A stretch of 47,343 bases of DNA from an uncultured Mycoplasma sp. (GTDB taxonomy: Bacteria > Bacillota_I > Bacilli_A > Mycoplasmatales > Metamycoplasmataceae): contig CAMRAC010000004.1 in assembly GCA_947039955.1 (NCBI GenBank), positions 1 through 47,343 on the forward strand, written 5' to 3'. The notes beneath the pieces are model-generated. The model saw only the letters and a program-made list of their open reading frames with translations. It was not told the origin of the DNA and ran no database searches. The translations under genes and the position numbers were made by a program. Below, one piece after another: positions 32,201 to 41,641 of the stretch (position 1 is its first letter; the number at the start of each line of letters is the position of its first letter).

Positions 32201-33659
32201 TAATATTACTAACCCTTTAAGAATTACGTTTGTAATTAACTATAACGGTATACCAAAAGAAACTCCTGATTACTTAAAAGCTTTAGCTACAGATTTAGAA
32301 GTTGTTAATGTTATTTTTGTAAAAGATAAAGATGCTGCAAGATTGGAAAATTCTAAGTTTGTTAAAGAATTATTAGATAAGAACCCAACAACTAAGGAAA
32401 TTCTAGCACAACTTTCAATCAATGTTCCTGAAGGTGCTGACATTTCTAAAATTTCATTTACTGATATAAATATTGAAAATCCTTTAAGAGTTATTTTCAC
32501 AATTTCTTATAACAATGTACCAAAGCCAACTCCTGATTTATTAAATGTAACTCCTGCTCAAGATATTGCAAATGCAATTATGGTTGAAAATGTTGATATT
32601 TTACAAACAGAAAATGCCCTTTACATCAAAGGTTTATTAGAAACAAATCCAATGAGTCAAAAAGTTTTAGATGAACTTTCAATTAAATTACCAAAAGGTG
32701 TAGATCCAGCAAGAATTACAATGACCAACATTGATACTAGCAACTTATTCAGAATTACATTCAAAATAAACTACAATGGTGTAGCAAGCGAAAGAGAAAC
32801 ATTCTTTAATACATCTCCAAAAGATAAAGATATTGCCAATGCAATTATTATTCAAGATTTTGACATCTTTAAAGATCAAGAACTTTTATTTGTTCAAACA
32901 TTACTAGAAACAAGTCCGATGACAACAGAGGTTTTAGAACAACTTTCAATTATTGTTCCAACTGGTATTGATGTTACTAAAATAACATTTACAGATATCG
33001 ATGTTTCAAATCTTGCATTAATTAGTTTCAAAGTTAATTATAATGGTGTTACAGGAGATAAAGCATTTTCATTTAACATTAGAGCTCCTTACTCAAGTAC
33101 TATATTAGTGGTTTCAACAGTTGTTCCAATTAGTATTATTCTTATAGTAGGTGCTTTGGCTACTGCGTTCATAATTAGAAAAAGAAATGGTGGAACATTT
33201 GAAAATGTATTCAGAAAAACTCCAAAAAATGATGAATCACAAGATCAACTTGATAACTCAGCTAAATCTATAAAACCAATTGAAAATAAAAACAAATATC
33301 AAGAATATACAAAAGAAAGTAACTTTGGATTCAATAATGACAATCAAGGTCAAGTATTATATCCAAATCAATCTCAAGATAATGGTCAATACACAAATGA
33401 TCAATATGATGAAAATGGACAATACCAAAATCAAGATGGATACTATGACAATCAAGATGGATACTATGATCAATATGATGAAAATGGTAACCAATGAAAT
33501 GACAATAAATGATATGGCGATAAATCAGAAACTGGTCAATGAGACAACGGTCAATGATTTGATAATGAAGGATATGACCAAAATGGTCAATATGTAGGAA
33601 ATGAACAAAAACCTAAAGAAGATGATTGAGATGACATGATCGAAATGATTAAAAAATAA
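29220..33659 (+). CDS. Giant repeat-type surface protein, single-pass membrane anchored
   Basis: A 1479-aa protein. Residues 1-~28 are a signal or anchor segment (SVLATSAMVGLPLVIVNI) without a lipobox Cys. From about residue 50 to 1285 there are 14 diverged copies of an ~89-residue module ending in F-x-I-N-Y-N-G-V. A membrane segment follows (TILVVSTVVPISIILIVGAL, about 1294-1318), then a basic stop-transfer and a ~160-residue tail rich in Gln, Asn, Asp, Tyr and Trp. Repeats lie outside and the tail in the cytoplasm by the positive-inside rule. The module arrangement resembles the large Mvsp-type surface proteins of mycoplasmas; exact function (adhesion, shielding, antigenic variation) is not shown. 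All five Trp (TGA) lie in the tail. Confidence 0.85.
29360..33080 (+). repeat. Fourteen ~267-bp coding repeats
   Basis: Each unit encodes a helix (FIKGLLE-x-x-PMTQEILxQLSI), an acidic Pro-Glu-Gly turn (IPEGxD), and a strand pair (SFTDINITNPLRVTFxINYNG). The 14 strand ends are variants of INYNG: six or more are INYNG exactly; others are ISYNS, ISYNN, INYNR, LKYNG, ITYNG. DNA identity between copies is only moderate, so recent expansion is not obvious. Confidence 0.85.
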
Positions 33660-33688
33660 TTTAACAAAATAATTTAAGGCAAATATAC

Positions 33689-33694
33689 TATAAT
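33689..33694 (+). promoter_or_regulatory. -10 box of galU (leaderless type)
   Basis: TATAAT ends 8 bases before the ATG at 33703. Confidence 0.6.
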
Positions 33695-33702
33695 AAAAAC
33701 TT

Positions 33703-34605
33703 ATGAACAACACTAAGAAAAAAATTAAAAAATTAATAATTCCCGCTGCGGGTTGAGGAACTAGGTTTTTACCTATGACAAAAATAATTCCGAAAGAATT
33801 ATTGCCAATTTTAAATAGACCATCAATTGACCTTTTGGTTGATGAAGCTATTGATGCTGGTATTGAAGAAATTATTTTAGTTATTTCAACAAGAAAACAA
33901 GAAATAATGCAATATTTTGAACAAAATATCCCTTTAGAAAATGAATTAAAGTCTAAGAACAAGCATGAGCTTTTGAAAAGTGTTAGAAAAACAAATAGAG
34001 GTGCTGTTATAAGAGTTGTTTATCAATATGAACAATTAGGTTTAGGTCATGCAATTTTGGTTGGTGCTAAGTTCTTTAATGATGAACCATTTGCCGTTAT
34101 TCTTGGTGATGACTTAATTCAATCAGATGTTCCAGCGATCAAACAACTAATGGACAAGTATGATGAATGTCAATCTTCAATCCTAGGAGTTCAAACAGTT
34201 GATACAAATGATCTAAATAAATACGGAATTGTTATTCCTAAAAATGGTTCTGAAAAAGATAATAAATTTTTTGAAATTGAAGGTGCTGTTGAAAAACCTG
34301 AAATTAAAGATGCTCCATCAAACAAAGCTGTTCTAGGAAGATATGTTTTTAACTATTCACTTGTTAAGCATTTAGAACAAGAACTTAAAACAAGAAGTGC
34401 TGATAAGGAATTTGATTTAATTGATGCTTTTGATAATTACATGAAAGAAGAAAAAATCTATGCTTATGAATTTGATGGCTTAAGATTTGATCTAGGTGGA
34501 ATTAAAGGTTTTGCATTGGCGACCATTCACTATGCACTTAAGAATGATGAAATTAAAGATGATATTGCTGAGAACATCAAAGAACTTGCTGGGAAGTTAA
34601 AATAA
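33703..34605 (+). CDS. galU: UTP-glucose-1-phosphate uridylyltransferase
   Basis: Makes UDP-glucose from UTP and glucose-1-phosphate for glycolipids or capsule. The 300-aa protein has the nucleotidyltransferase start [26 protein letters not shown] (Trp from TGA), the LGDD metal motif (VILGDDLI), and the VEKP sugar-binding motif. Length is normal for bacterial GalU. plsY follows after four bases, so glycolipid and phospholipid steps are probably coexpressed. Confidence 0.96.
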
Positions 34606-34609
34606 CATT

Positions 34610-35311
34610 ATGATCTTGGATAATGCAGACATACTCCCAAATATTATTTGATTAGTTATAGGATACTTAGTTGGTTCTGTTAATTTTTCAATTATATTAA
34701 CTTTAAATAGTAAGAAAAGAGAAAGTATTGTGAATGTTGGTTCTGGAAATCCAGGAGCAACTAATGCTTTGAGAAACTATGGTTGAAAATTTGGACTACT
34801 AATTTTTTTCTTAGATGTCTCTAAATCATTTTGATTTACTTTTGTGGGTGTAGTACTACTTAAACATACTGTGTTTTTTGACGGGTTGCTTGTTCAAGCA
34901 ATTTCCTTATCAGTAATCATTGGTCATATATTTCCCATCTTCTTTAAATTCAAAGGCGGAAAGGGAGCTGCAACAAACTTAGGAATAATTTGTTCAATCT
35001 CTATAATACTAGCAATTATTGGTATGATTATTTTCTTAACTATATTTTTCACAACTAAATATGTTTCGCTAGCTTCAATGACTTCTCCATTTTTAATTGC
35101 ACCATTTACATTCTTGCCATACTTTAATGGTTGATATGATTCATTCTTGTTTAATAGTGGAGTTGATGGTTCAGGAAATTTATATTGATTATCATTTGTA
35201 ACATTAACAATCGCAGCTATAATAACTGTTTTAACTCACATCCCTAATATTAAAAAATTAATCAAAGGTACCGAAACGAAAACCAACTTAAAAAAATCAG
35301 TTGATAAATAA
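34610..35311 (+). CDS. plsY: Acyl-phosphate:glycerol-3-phosphate acyltransferase
   Basis: Integral membrane enzyme transferring an acyl group from acyl-phosphate to glycerol-3-phosphate, the first step of phospholipid synthesis. The 233-aa protein has the family motifs GSGNPGATNALR, a GHIFPIFFKFKGGKG motif, and a C-terminal THIPNIKKLIKG. Several membrane segments are visible (LVIGYLVGSVNFSIILTL; IICSISIILAIIGMIIFL). It follows galU by four bases and meets the convergent mtn gene five bases after its stop, with no terminator between. Confidence 0.94.
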
Positions 35312-35316
35312 AATTA

Positions 35317-35970
35317 TTAAGAATGAGATTTAATTTGTTCAAATAAAGAAATTAATTTCATAAATGATTTCTGAGAAGATATAGAAATGTTTTTATTTAT
35401 ATCTTGTTGTTCTGTATCGGTAACATTTATAATATCACTAATTCCCTTAACTACAAAGAAGGGAATTTTATTTTTTGAACACACTTGTGCAATTGCACTT
35501 GATTCCATATCGAACAAGTCAACATTTAAATCATCTTGAATATCTTTTAAATGATCTAGTTCATGAACAAAACTACTACCACTAGCTATATTGATTTGAT
35601 CACGTTCTTTAAAAGAGTTTGTATAGAATTCTTTCTCACCTGGAGTTTGGCCTCTTGGATATCAAGGAGTCTCAACATCATGAAAGTAAAATTTGTTTGG
35701 TAATACAACATCAAATAACTTAACAACATCAGTTCCGCCAACAGCTCCATAGTTTAAAATCTTTTCCACTTTATAAGTATCAATTATTTTTTGAGTAGCC
35801 ATGGATGCATTCACAATACCAATTCCTGATTCAACAGCAATTATTTCAACATCGTTTCATTCATAGTGAAAAAAAGTGGTTGGACCAACTTTTGTTTCTT
35901 TTAAAAATGTTAATGGTGAATCATGAATCTCATTAGGATCAGCAATGATTAATCCTCAAGTTTGCTTCAT
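35317..35970 (-). CDS. mtn: 5'-methylthioadenosine/S-adenosylhomocysteine nucleosidase
   Basis: Cleaves the glycosidic bond of MTA and SAH, clearing by-products of methylation. The 217 aa include three TGA(Trp) codons. The ribose/purine-site motifs are GIGIVNASM, NYGAVGG, the ribose-binding DMESSAIAQVC (Glu) and the catalytic-Asp KGISD. Start at 35970 follows a GGAGAT Shine-Dalgarno sequence inside the end of the nadD-yqeK gene, with 22 bases of overlap in a different frame, so translation is coupled. Confidence 0.93.
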
Positions 35971-37031
35971 TTGGTGTAAATCTCCTCTTGAGCAGAAGAC
36001 ATAGGTCCCTTAGCTTCAATGAATCCTCTTATTTTTTCAACTGTTAAAGCGAAAGCTTTGTCAAAATCTTCGAAACACATTTTTCTAATTACTTGTATTC
36101 CATCTCATTTTCTACCTGAACATAATTTGTCAGCCATGAAAACAACTTTATCCATTTGAGTTAATTCTAAAGCTAGAGTTGTGTGTTTGGCAATTGCATC
36201 TGTCATTTCATTATCTCTAATAACAAAAAACTTCCTCACTCAAATAGATCCTGTTGCTTGATGTAGCTCGTGATTTTCCATTTTAGATTCATCAACTAAG
36301 AAATGGGTCAAGAAGGCACGTTGTTTGTCTACATCTCACTCTTTTGTTATATCATGCAATAAACAAGCGTAGTAAGCCTTTTTTGAGTCTAATTTAAGGT
36401 GTTTGGCTAGTTCAACACCGAACTTAGCTGCATATAAAGAGTGTTTGTATCTCTCAACACTTAAAGTATTTTTAACAATATCGTCAAAATAAAGTTTTTT
36501 ACCGCCAATATAATGTTTAACTTTTGATTCAACATCTTTATAACTTCCTGCTAAAAATCCAGAACTTGACTCTTCTGTTATTTCATTATCTATTAACATG
36601 CAGTCATATTTTTTCAAATTCAACTTTGAAAAAGAAGTGCTTCTTTTGAAAACAACAACTTTTGCCATTTCTGTTATTTCTTCTATTTTTGATCATTTAT
36701 TTAATTTAGCTAAATTATCTGAACCAATGATTAAGAAAAGTTCATCTTCTTTATATTTGTTTTTAAAGTATTTAATTGTGTCAATTGTATAACTAACACC
36801 TTTTCTATTAATTTCAAAAGGAGAGACTTCCATCTTGTCTTCCAAAACTAATTCAATCATATTAATTCTATCTTCACCCGAAACTAATTCAATGTTCTTT
36901 TTAAAGGGACCTTTAAAAGAAGGAACGAAAATTAATTTATCTAAAGCTAAAAATTCAATGACGTGTTTTGCTATTTTAATGTGCCCTTTGTGAATTGGGT
37001 TGAAAGCTCCCCCGTATATACCTATTTTCAT
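35949..37031 (-). CDS. nadD: NadD-YqeK fusion: nicotinate-nucleotide adenylyltransferase plus HD-domain phosphohydrolase
   Basis: A 360-aa two-domain protein. Residues 1-~185 are NadD: IYGGAFNPIHKGHIKIAKH (GxFxPxHxGH) and the substrate-recognition SYTIDT motif, making deamido-NAD from nicotinate mononucleotide. The C-terminal ~170 residues are a YqeK-like HD domain with His in RYKHSLYAA and His-Asp in ACLLHDITK; free YqeK hydrolyses Ap4A. The two domains are read through TGA as Trp. In several mycoplasmas the same fusion is known (nadD and yqeK are adjacent in B. subtilis). The start at 37031 is chosen by homology. It lies between dinB and mtn on one transcript. Confidence 0.9.
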
Positions 37032-37074
37032 ATTAAATATAATCATAATTTAAAAAGCTCATTTGTGTTTGATT

Positions 37075-38298
37075 TTATCTAAATTTATTTTGCTTGGAGT
37101 TACTGTATTCCCTTCACTCTTTTCCTGACATCACTACTTTATTATTCATTTTGGAGTTAATATTTTCAATTATCTTCTCAATATTATTTAATTCACCGTG
37201 TCCTTTTGAAGAAAATAAAGATTGATTCATGAAATTTTGAAATGAAGGTTCTACTTTGGAAACCTTAATTCCGAGACAAACAATTGGTTCATTATTTCAA
37301 AACTTATTCATTAATTGAGAAGCATATAAATAAATATCATCAGATGAATTTATTAACTTATCAAGTTGCATTGATCTTGACTTGTGACCTTCCCTTGTTT
37401 TTATGGATATGGAAACATTACTTCCACAAATGTTTCTTTCTATTAATCTTTCAGAAACTCTTTCAGCAATTTGTTTTAAACTAAGATAAACTTCTCTGCT
37501 TTCTTCAGCTGGTCCATTTATAAAAGTTTTCTCTTTACTAATGGAACTTAAAATATTATTATCCAACTTCACTATGTCATCGCCAAAACCATTTGCATTA
37601 TCTATAAACTTTTGTGTTTGGTTTAAGAAAATTTTTTTAATTTGTGGATCAATAGATTCGCATGCAGCAAAATCACCAATTGTATTAATTCCTAATTTAA
37701 TTAATTGAGAAGACCTAACTTTACCCAAACCATAATAATTTGTTATCGGCATTTCTCAAATCATTTTTTTATAATTGTTATAAGTAATAATTGTTGTGCC
37801 TAAAGGTTTGTTGATAGCCGTAGCCATCTTTGCTAAAAACTTATTATAAGAAACACCTATAGAAACTGGCATTAATAATTTGACAGACATTCTTTTTTGA
37901 ATGTCTGAAATAAGATTTTTAATCGAACCATATTTTTTTCAAATAGATGTGGCATCAATATATCATTCATCTATAGAAACTATTTGGACTATTGGAGAAT
38001 AATGTTCAACTAATAAGTTATATATTTTTTTAGAAAAGTTTTGGTAAAGACTTAGGTTGGGTTCAATAACTATTAAGTTAGGGCAACTTTGTTTAACTTT
38101 CGAAACACTGAAAGGCACTTTACCACCTTTAGCTTTTGCTTCATAACTTAAAGAAACAACAACAGAATTTGCATGGTGCATAGCAATAGCTATTTCCTTA
38201 CCTTTTAATTCAGGTCTTAAAGCAACTTCACAACTAACAAAGAAAGAATCAACATCAATGTGTAAAATAACTTTTTTAGTTTTTACATTATTAGTCAT
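37075..38298 (-). CDS. dinB: DNA polymerase IV / Y-family translesion polymerase
   Basis: Error-prone polymerase for lesion bypass, 407 aa. Catalytic residues are in HIDVDSFFVSCE (Asp, Phe steric gate region) and VSIDEWYIDAT (Trp from TGA in place of the usual Ala). The thumb HhH motif is IPYYGLGKV-like (ITNYYGLGKVRSSQL), and a little-finger domain follows. The start at 38298 follows AAAGGAGTG. nadD-yqeK begins 43 bases after the stop. No LexA-type box is recognised upstream. Confidence 0.94.
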
Positions 38299-38402
38299 GT
38301 CACTCCTTTATACATTATTATTTTATCAATTATTTAATTTAAAACATGTTTTAACATCTTAAATATATTTAAAAATATAAAATACGGAGTAAAAGATAAG
38401 AG

Positions 38403-38408
38403 TATAAT
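38403..38408 (+). promoter_or_regulatory. -10 box of the triple RidA gene
   Basis: TATAAT about 48 bases before the ATG; the leader includes an AAGGA Shine-Dalgarno sequence. Confidence 0.5.
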
Positions 38409-38456
38409 TATTATGTTTGTTAAATATATAAATTAACAAATTTAAGGAATCAAAAT

Positions 38457-39731
38457 ATGAATAAACTAAACGCAGTATTGGCAAGAAATATTGACGGTGT
38501 GTCAAACGGAGTTTGTGATTTTTCGCATACCGTTTCTTTTTCACACTACAATCACTTGTCTGCACAATTACCATTAAATCCATCAACTGGAAAACTAGTT
38601 GAGGGTGGAATTAAAGAACAAGCAATTCAATCTTTTAAAAATATTGAATCAATTATAAAAGGCATAAATCACGTTATGTCAGATATTGTAAGAATAACAA
38701 TTTTTACTAAAAAATTAGAGGATGTTGAAATAGTAAAAGATGTTTACAAAACATTCTTCACATCTTATCTACCAACAATGACCATATTAATTGTTGAAAA
38801 CTTACCAATGGGAGCTTTAGTGCAAATAGAAGCTGTCACAACTTATGGAGAAGGAACTATTCCTAACGCTCCACAAGCTGGAGACTTAATTAAAGTTGTT
38901 AAAAATACAGATCAAGCACCACTATGTAAATTAAAGTCACAATCCGTTGCTTTCTCTCATTACAACAATCTTTCAACCCAATTACCAATAGATCCAAAAA
39001 CTGGAAAATTAGTTACTGGTGGAATTAAAGAACAATTAAAACAATCTTTAATAAACATCAAAAGCATATTAACAAGTATTGATGTTCCGTTTGACGACAT
39101 TGTAAAAGTTAATATTTATGTTAAAGATTTAAATGATAAAGAAAAAATAAGAGACACTTATAAAACATTCTTTCCAGATTCAGCAATAGCTAGAACGGTT
39201 GGATATTTTCCAGCTTTATCAATTATTGAAGTAAAAGAAATAATGTTAAATGCTCTTGTTCAAGTTGAAGTGGTAGTATCCCATGGAGATGGAACACCTC
39301 CGCAAGAAATTGAAGATCGTCATGGAATAGTTATTAAAGCTAACAATACAGATAGAGCTCCTAGATGTTGTATCTCTACACAAACAGTAGCATTTTCACA
39401 TTACAACAACATATCAATGCAATTACCGATTGATCCAAAAACAAAAGAATTAGTTTCTGGAAATATAGAAAAACAAACACAACAATGTTTAGAGAATATT
39501 AAAAACATTTTGATGAGTGTAGATCATAAAATGGAAGATGTTGTTAAGTTAAATATCTTTACTAAAAATCTAAATGATATTGATTTAATTTCTAAGGTTA
39601 TTAAATCATTCTTCCCTAACATTGTGCCAGCAGGAAGAATTATTGAAGTTTCAAACATTGATAAAAATGCATTGGTTCAAATTGATGCAATTGTAGGAAA
39701 CGCAGAAGGAACACCTCCACAAAACAAATAA
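38457..39731 (+). CDS. Three-domain RidA (YjgF/UK114)-family protein
   Basis: One 424-aa chain of three consecutive RidA-like domains (about 1-142, 143-288, 289-424), each with the marks FSHYN(H/N)xS-x-QLP(L/I)-(N/D)P and LVQ(I/V)(E/D)A(I/V). RidA proteins are normally ~125-aa chains that assemble as homotrimers, so this chain could fold as one pseudo-trimer. The archetypal Arg of the P-A-R motif, needed for imine/enamine hydrolysis, is Met108, Leu254 and Gly393 in the three domains. Enamine deaminase activity is therefore unlikely and ligand binding is the more probable role. The start at 38457 follows AAGGA. No membrane segment. The next gene lies 41 bases downstream. Confidence 0.85.
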   Translation: MNKLNAVLARNIDGVSNGVCDFSHTVSFSHYNHLSAQLPLNPSTGKLVEGGIKEQAIQSFKNIESIIKGINHVMSDIVRITIFTKKLEDVEIVKDVYKTFFTSYLPTMTILIVENLPMGALVQIEAVTTYGEGTIPNAPQAGDLIKVVKNTDQAPLCKLKSQSVAFSHYNNLSTQLPIDPKTGKLVTGGIKEQLKQSLINIKSILTSIDVPFDDIVKVNIYVKDLNDKEKIRDTYKTFFPDSAIARTVGYFPALSIIEVKEIMLNALVQVEVVVSHGDGTPPQEIEDRHGIVIKANNTDRAPRCCISTQTVAFSHYNNISMQLPIDPKTKELVSGNIEKQTQQCLENIKNILMSVDHKMEDVVKLNIFTKNLNDIDLISKVIKSFFPNIVPAGRIIEVSNIDKNALVQIDAIVGNAEGTPPQNK

Positions 39732-39772
39732 ATATATATAATATAATTATATAAATAATGAAAGAGGTAAAA

Positions 39773-40006
39773 ATGTTAGTAACAACAACTGAACAAATAC
39801 CAGGAAAAACATATCAAATAATTGGGACAGTGTATTCGAATAGAACAATGAGTTTATTTGCAAAAACTGAAATCGCAAAAGCGGAAGCTAAAATGATTGA
39901 AGAGGCAAAAACACTAGGAGCTGATGCCATTGTTTGTATAAGAATCTTTACAACTGCCAACGGCGGAACTGGAATTTTCGGAACAGCAGTTAAATTCACT
40001 AGTTAA
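39773..40006 (+). CDS. Short YbjQ-family (PF01906-type) protein
   Basis: A 77-aa protein beginning MLVTTTEQIPGKTY and containing MIEEAKTLGADAIV, both hallmarks of the YbjQ (UPF0145) 'heavy-metal binding' family. Full-length YbjQ has about 105 residues with a central NIGRDI-containing segment; here the segment between the two hallmarks is shortened. ATG 39773 is preferred over 39758 because AGAGGT lies five bases upstream and the family start matches. Function of the family is unclear. Gly-rich end (TTANGGTGIFGTAVKF). Confidence 0.75.
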   Translation: MLVTTTEQIPGKTYQIIGTVYSNRTMSLFAKTEIAKAEAKMIEEAKTLGADAIVCIRIFTTANGGTGIFGTAVKFTS

Positions 40007-40040
40007 TATTTATAAATTTACTTAAAATTTTAGTCATTAA

Positions 40041-40065
40041 AAAAACAACTTATATAGTTGTTTTT
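40041..40065. terminator. Bidirectional terminator
   Basis: A 10-bp stem AAAAACAACT/AGTTGTTTTT with a TATAT loop separates the YbjQ gene from the convergent sufU. Confidence 0.88.
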
Positions 40066-40068
40066 GAC

Positions 40069-40503
40069 TTATTTATTTTTAGGAACTTTATCAAAAACTT
40101 TAGTTACCATCAAAGCACATTCAACACGATTTAAATGTTTTTTAACATTTGAATATATAGATAACTTTCCAACTAGCTCCAGCTCTTCATCTGTCATTTC
40201 TGTTTGATTAATCAATTTTTGAAAAGCTAAAGACAGTGCTTCGACATTTTTGAATTCTTGCTTAGCAGCTTCTTCTAAAAATATTTCTGAAGATGACAAG
40301 AAAATTGCACAACCAACAGCTTTGAAAGAATAATCATTTTTATCAATTGTTTTTATCAAAGTAATTTCATCAACGCAATTAGAACTATGGTAATAATATG
40401 TTTCCATCGCATCAAGATTTAAATCTTCTTTTTCTTTTCTTCTAGGATTTAAATAATAATCCATAATGATGGCTCTTTTTTCATCAGAACTATAAGAATC
40501 CAA
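40069..40503 (-). CDS. sufU: SufU/NifU-like Fe-S cluster assembly protein
   Basis: Accepts sulfur from SufS for Fe-S cluster or tRNA thiolation. The zinc ligands of the SufU family are all there: Cys and Asp in SSNCVDEI, Cys in AVGCAIF, and Cys in RVECALM. The typical GEGCSIS motif is changed to AVGCAIF. The start is uncertain: no ATG fits the family N-terminus, and a TTG at 40503 (or GTG at 40512/40515) after AAGGGGTGG gives the expected length (144 aa). An ATG at 40545 would overlap sufS more. It overlaps sufS by 14 bases, showing translational coupling. Confidence 0.82.
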   Translation of the reverse strand: MDSYSSDEKRAIIMDYYLNPRRKEKEDLNLDAMETYYYHSSNCVDEITLIKTIDKNDYSFKAVGCAIFLSSSEIFLEEAAKQEFKNVEALSLAFQKLINQTEMTDEELELVGKLSIYSNVKKHLNRVECALMVTKVFDKVPKNK

Positions 40504-41641
40504 GAAAATCACCACCCCTTTTAATAGCATCACAAATTTTGTCAATATCTTCTTTAGTATTGTAAAAAGATAATGAAATTCTTATGTAAGACTTGTCCTT
40601 AATTCGATTTAGATATTGATTACAGAATATCCCTGATCTGACATAAATATTGTTATGCCCTAAATATGAAGCTACATCTTGAGGTTCGGTTCCCTTAATT
40701 CCAAAAAGAGTTATAGAATCTCCAATTCTAGAAGATATTCTAACATTATCAATTTTGCCTAATTCATCAAATAAATATATTGATAAATCTTTAATGTGTT
40801 TATTTATTTCATCTAGATCAAGTGAATCAAAATAATCAAGAGCTGCATGAAAACCAAAAATTCCTGAAAAGTTCATAGTTCCGGGTTCGTGCATTGTAAT
40901 ATTATCTTTACTTTTTCATTCATTATTAGCTGTTATATAAGCGGTTGCTCCACCACCATATCTTTTTGCGACACACTTGTCCAAAATTGATTTTTTAACA
41001 GCTAGGATACCAACACCTGTTGGGCCATAAAATTTGTTTGTACTAAAAACTATAATATCTGAATTTTTAAAACTAACTTTTTGGTAAGCAATTGCTTGTG
41101 CAGCATCATTGACTAAAATAGCTCCAACCTCTTGAGTTCTTCTATAAATATCATCAATCTTTTCCGTTACTTGAAATGAATTATTTACTTGAGCAAAACA
41201 AACTAACTTTGTTTTTTCAGTAATATCTTTTTCTAATTTTATAGATAAAATAATTTTAGCTCCTGTTCTATTCGCTAACTCTATTCAAGGAACTATGTTT
41301 GAAGCGTGATTAAATTTTGATAAGATAATTTCATCACCTTTTTTAATTATTTTATCTAACAATGAAGAAGCATAGTTCAATGAATCAGTTGCTCCTGATG
41401 TAAAAATTATTTCATCATCTTGAGCATCTAAAAGTTTTGCAACCTTGCTTCTGGTTTCATTTATTTTTGTATTAACTTCTATTCCTAAAGTTGAATCTAG
41501 AGTTCTATTAGAAATAGAGATATTAGTATAAAAGTGAGTGATTGCATCTATTACTGATTGAGGCTTTAATAATAAAGCCGCATTATCTAAGTAAACGATA
41601 TTATTTTTTAACATTGGGAAGTCTTTAATTCATTTGTTCAT
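40490..41641 (-). CDS. sufS: Cysteine desulfurase (SufS type)
   Basis: PLP enzyme taking sulfur from cysteine. The 383 aa include the N-terminal VYLDNAAL, the PLP Lys in STNKFYGPTG and the catalytic-Cys loop VRSGIFCNQY, which corresponds to the RxGxxC motif of the group II (SufS) class. Two usual residues differ: the residue before the PLP Lys is Asn (normally His), and the EHHAN segment reads NHASN. The ATG at 41641 lies inside the end of tlyA (17 bases overlap), with AAAGGAAC upstream. SufU follows on the same mRNA. SufB/C/D are not in the window. Confidence 0.92.

Noticed and set aside
33280-33597. 105-aa Met/Ile-rich plus-strand frame in the surface protein tail
   Set aside because: Shadow of the low-complexity repeat coding in another frame; no ribosome-binding site.
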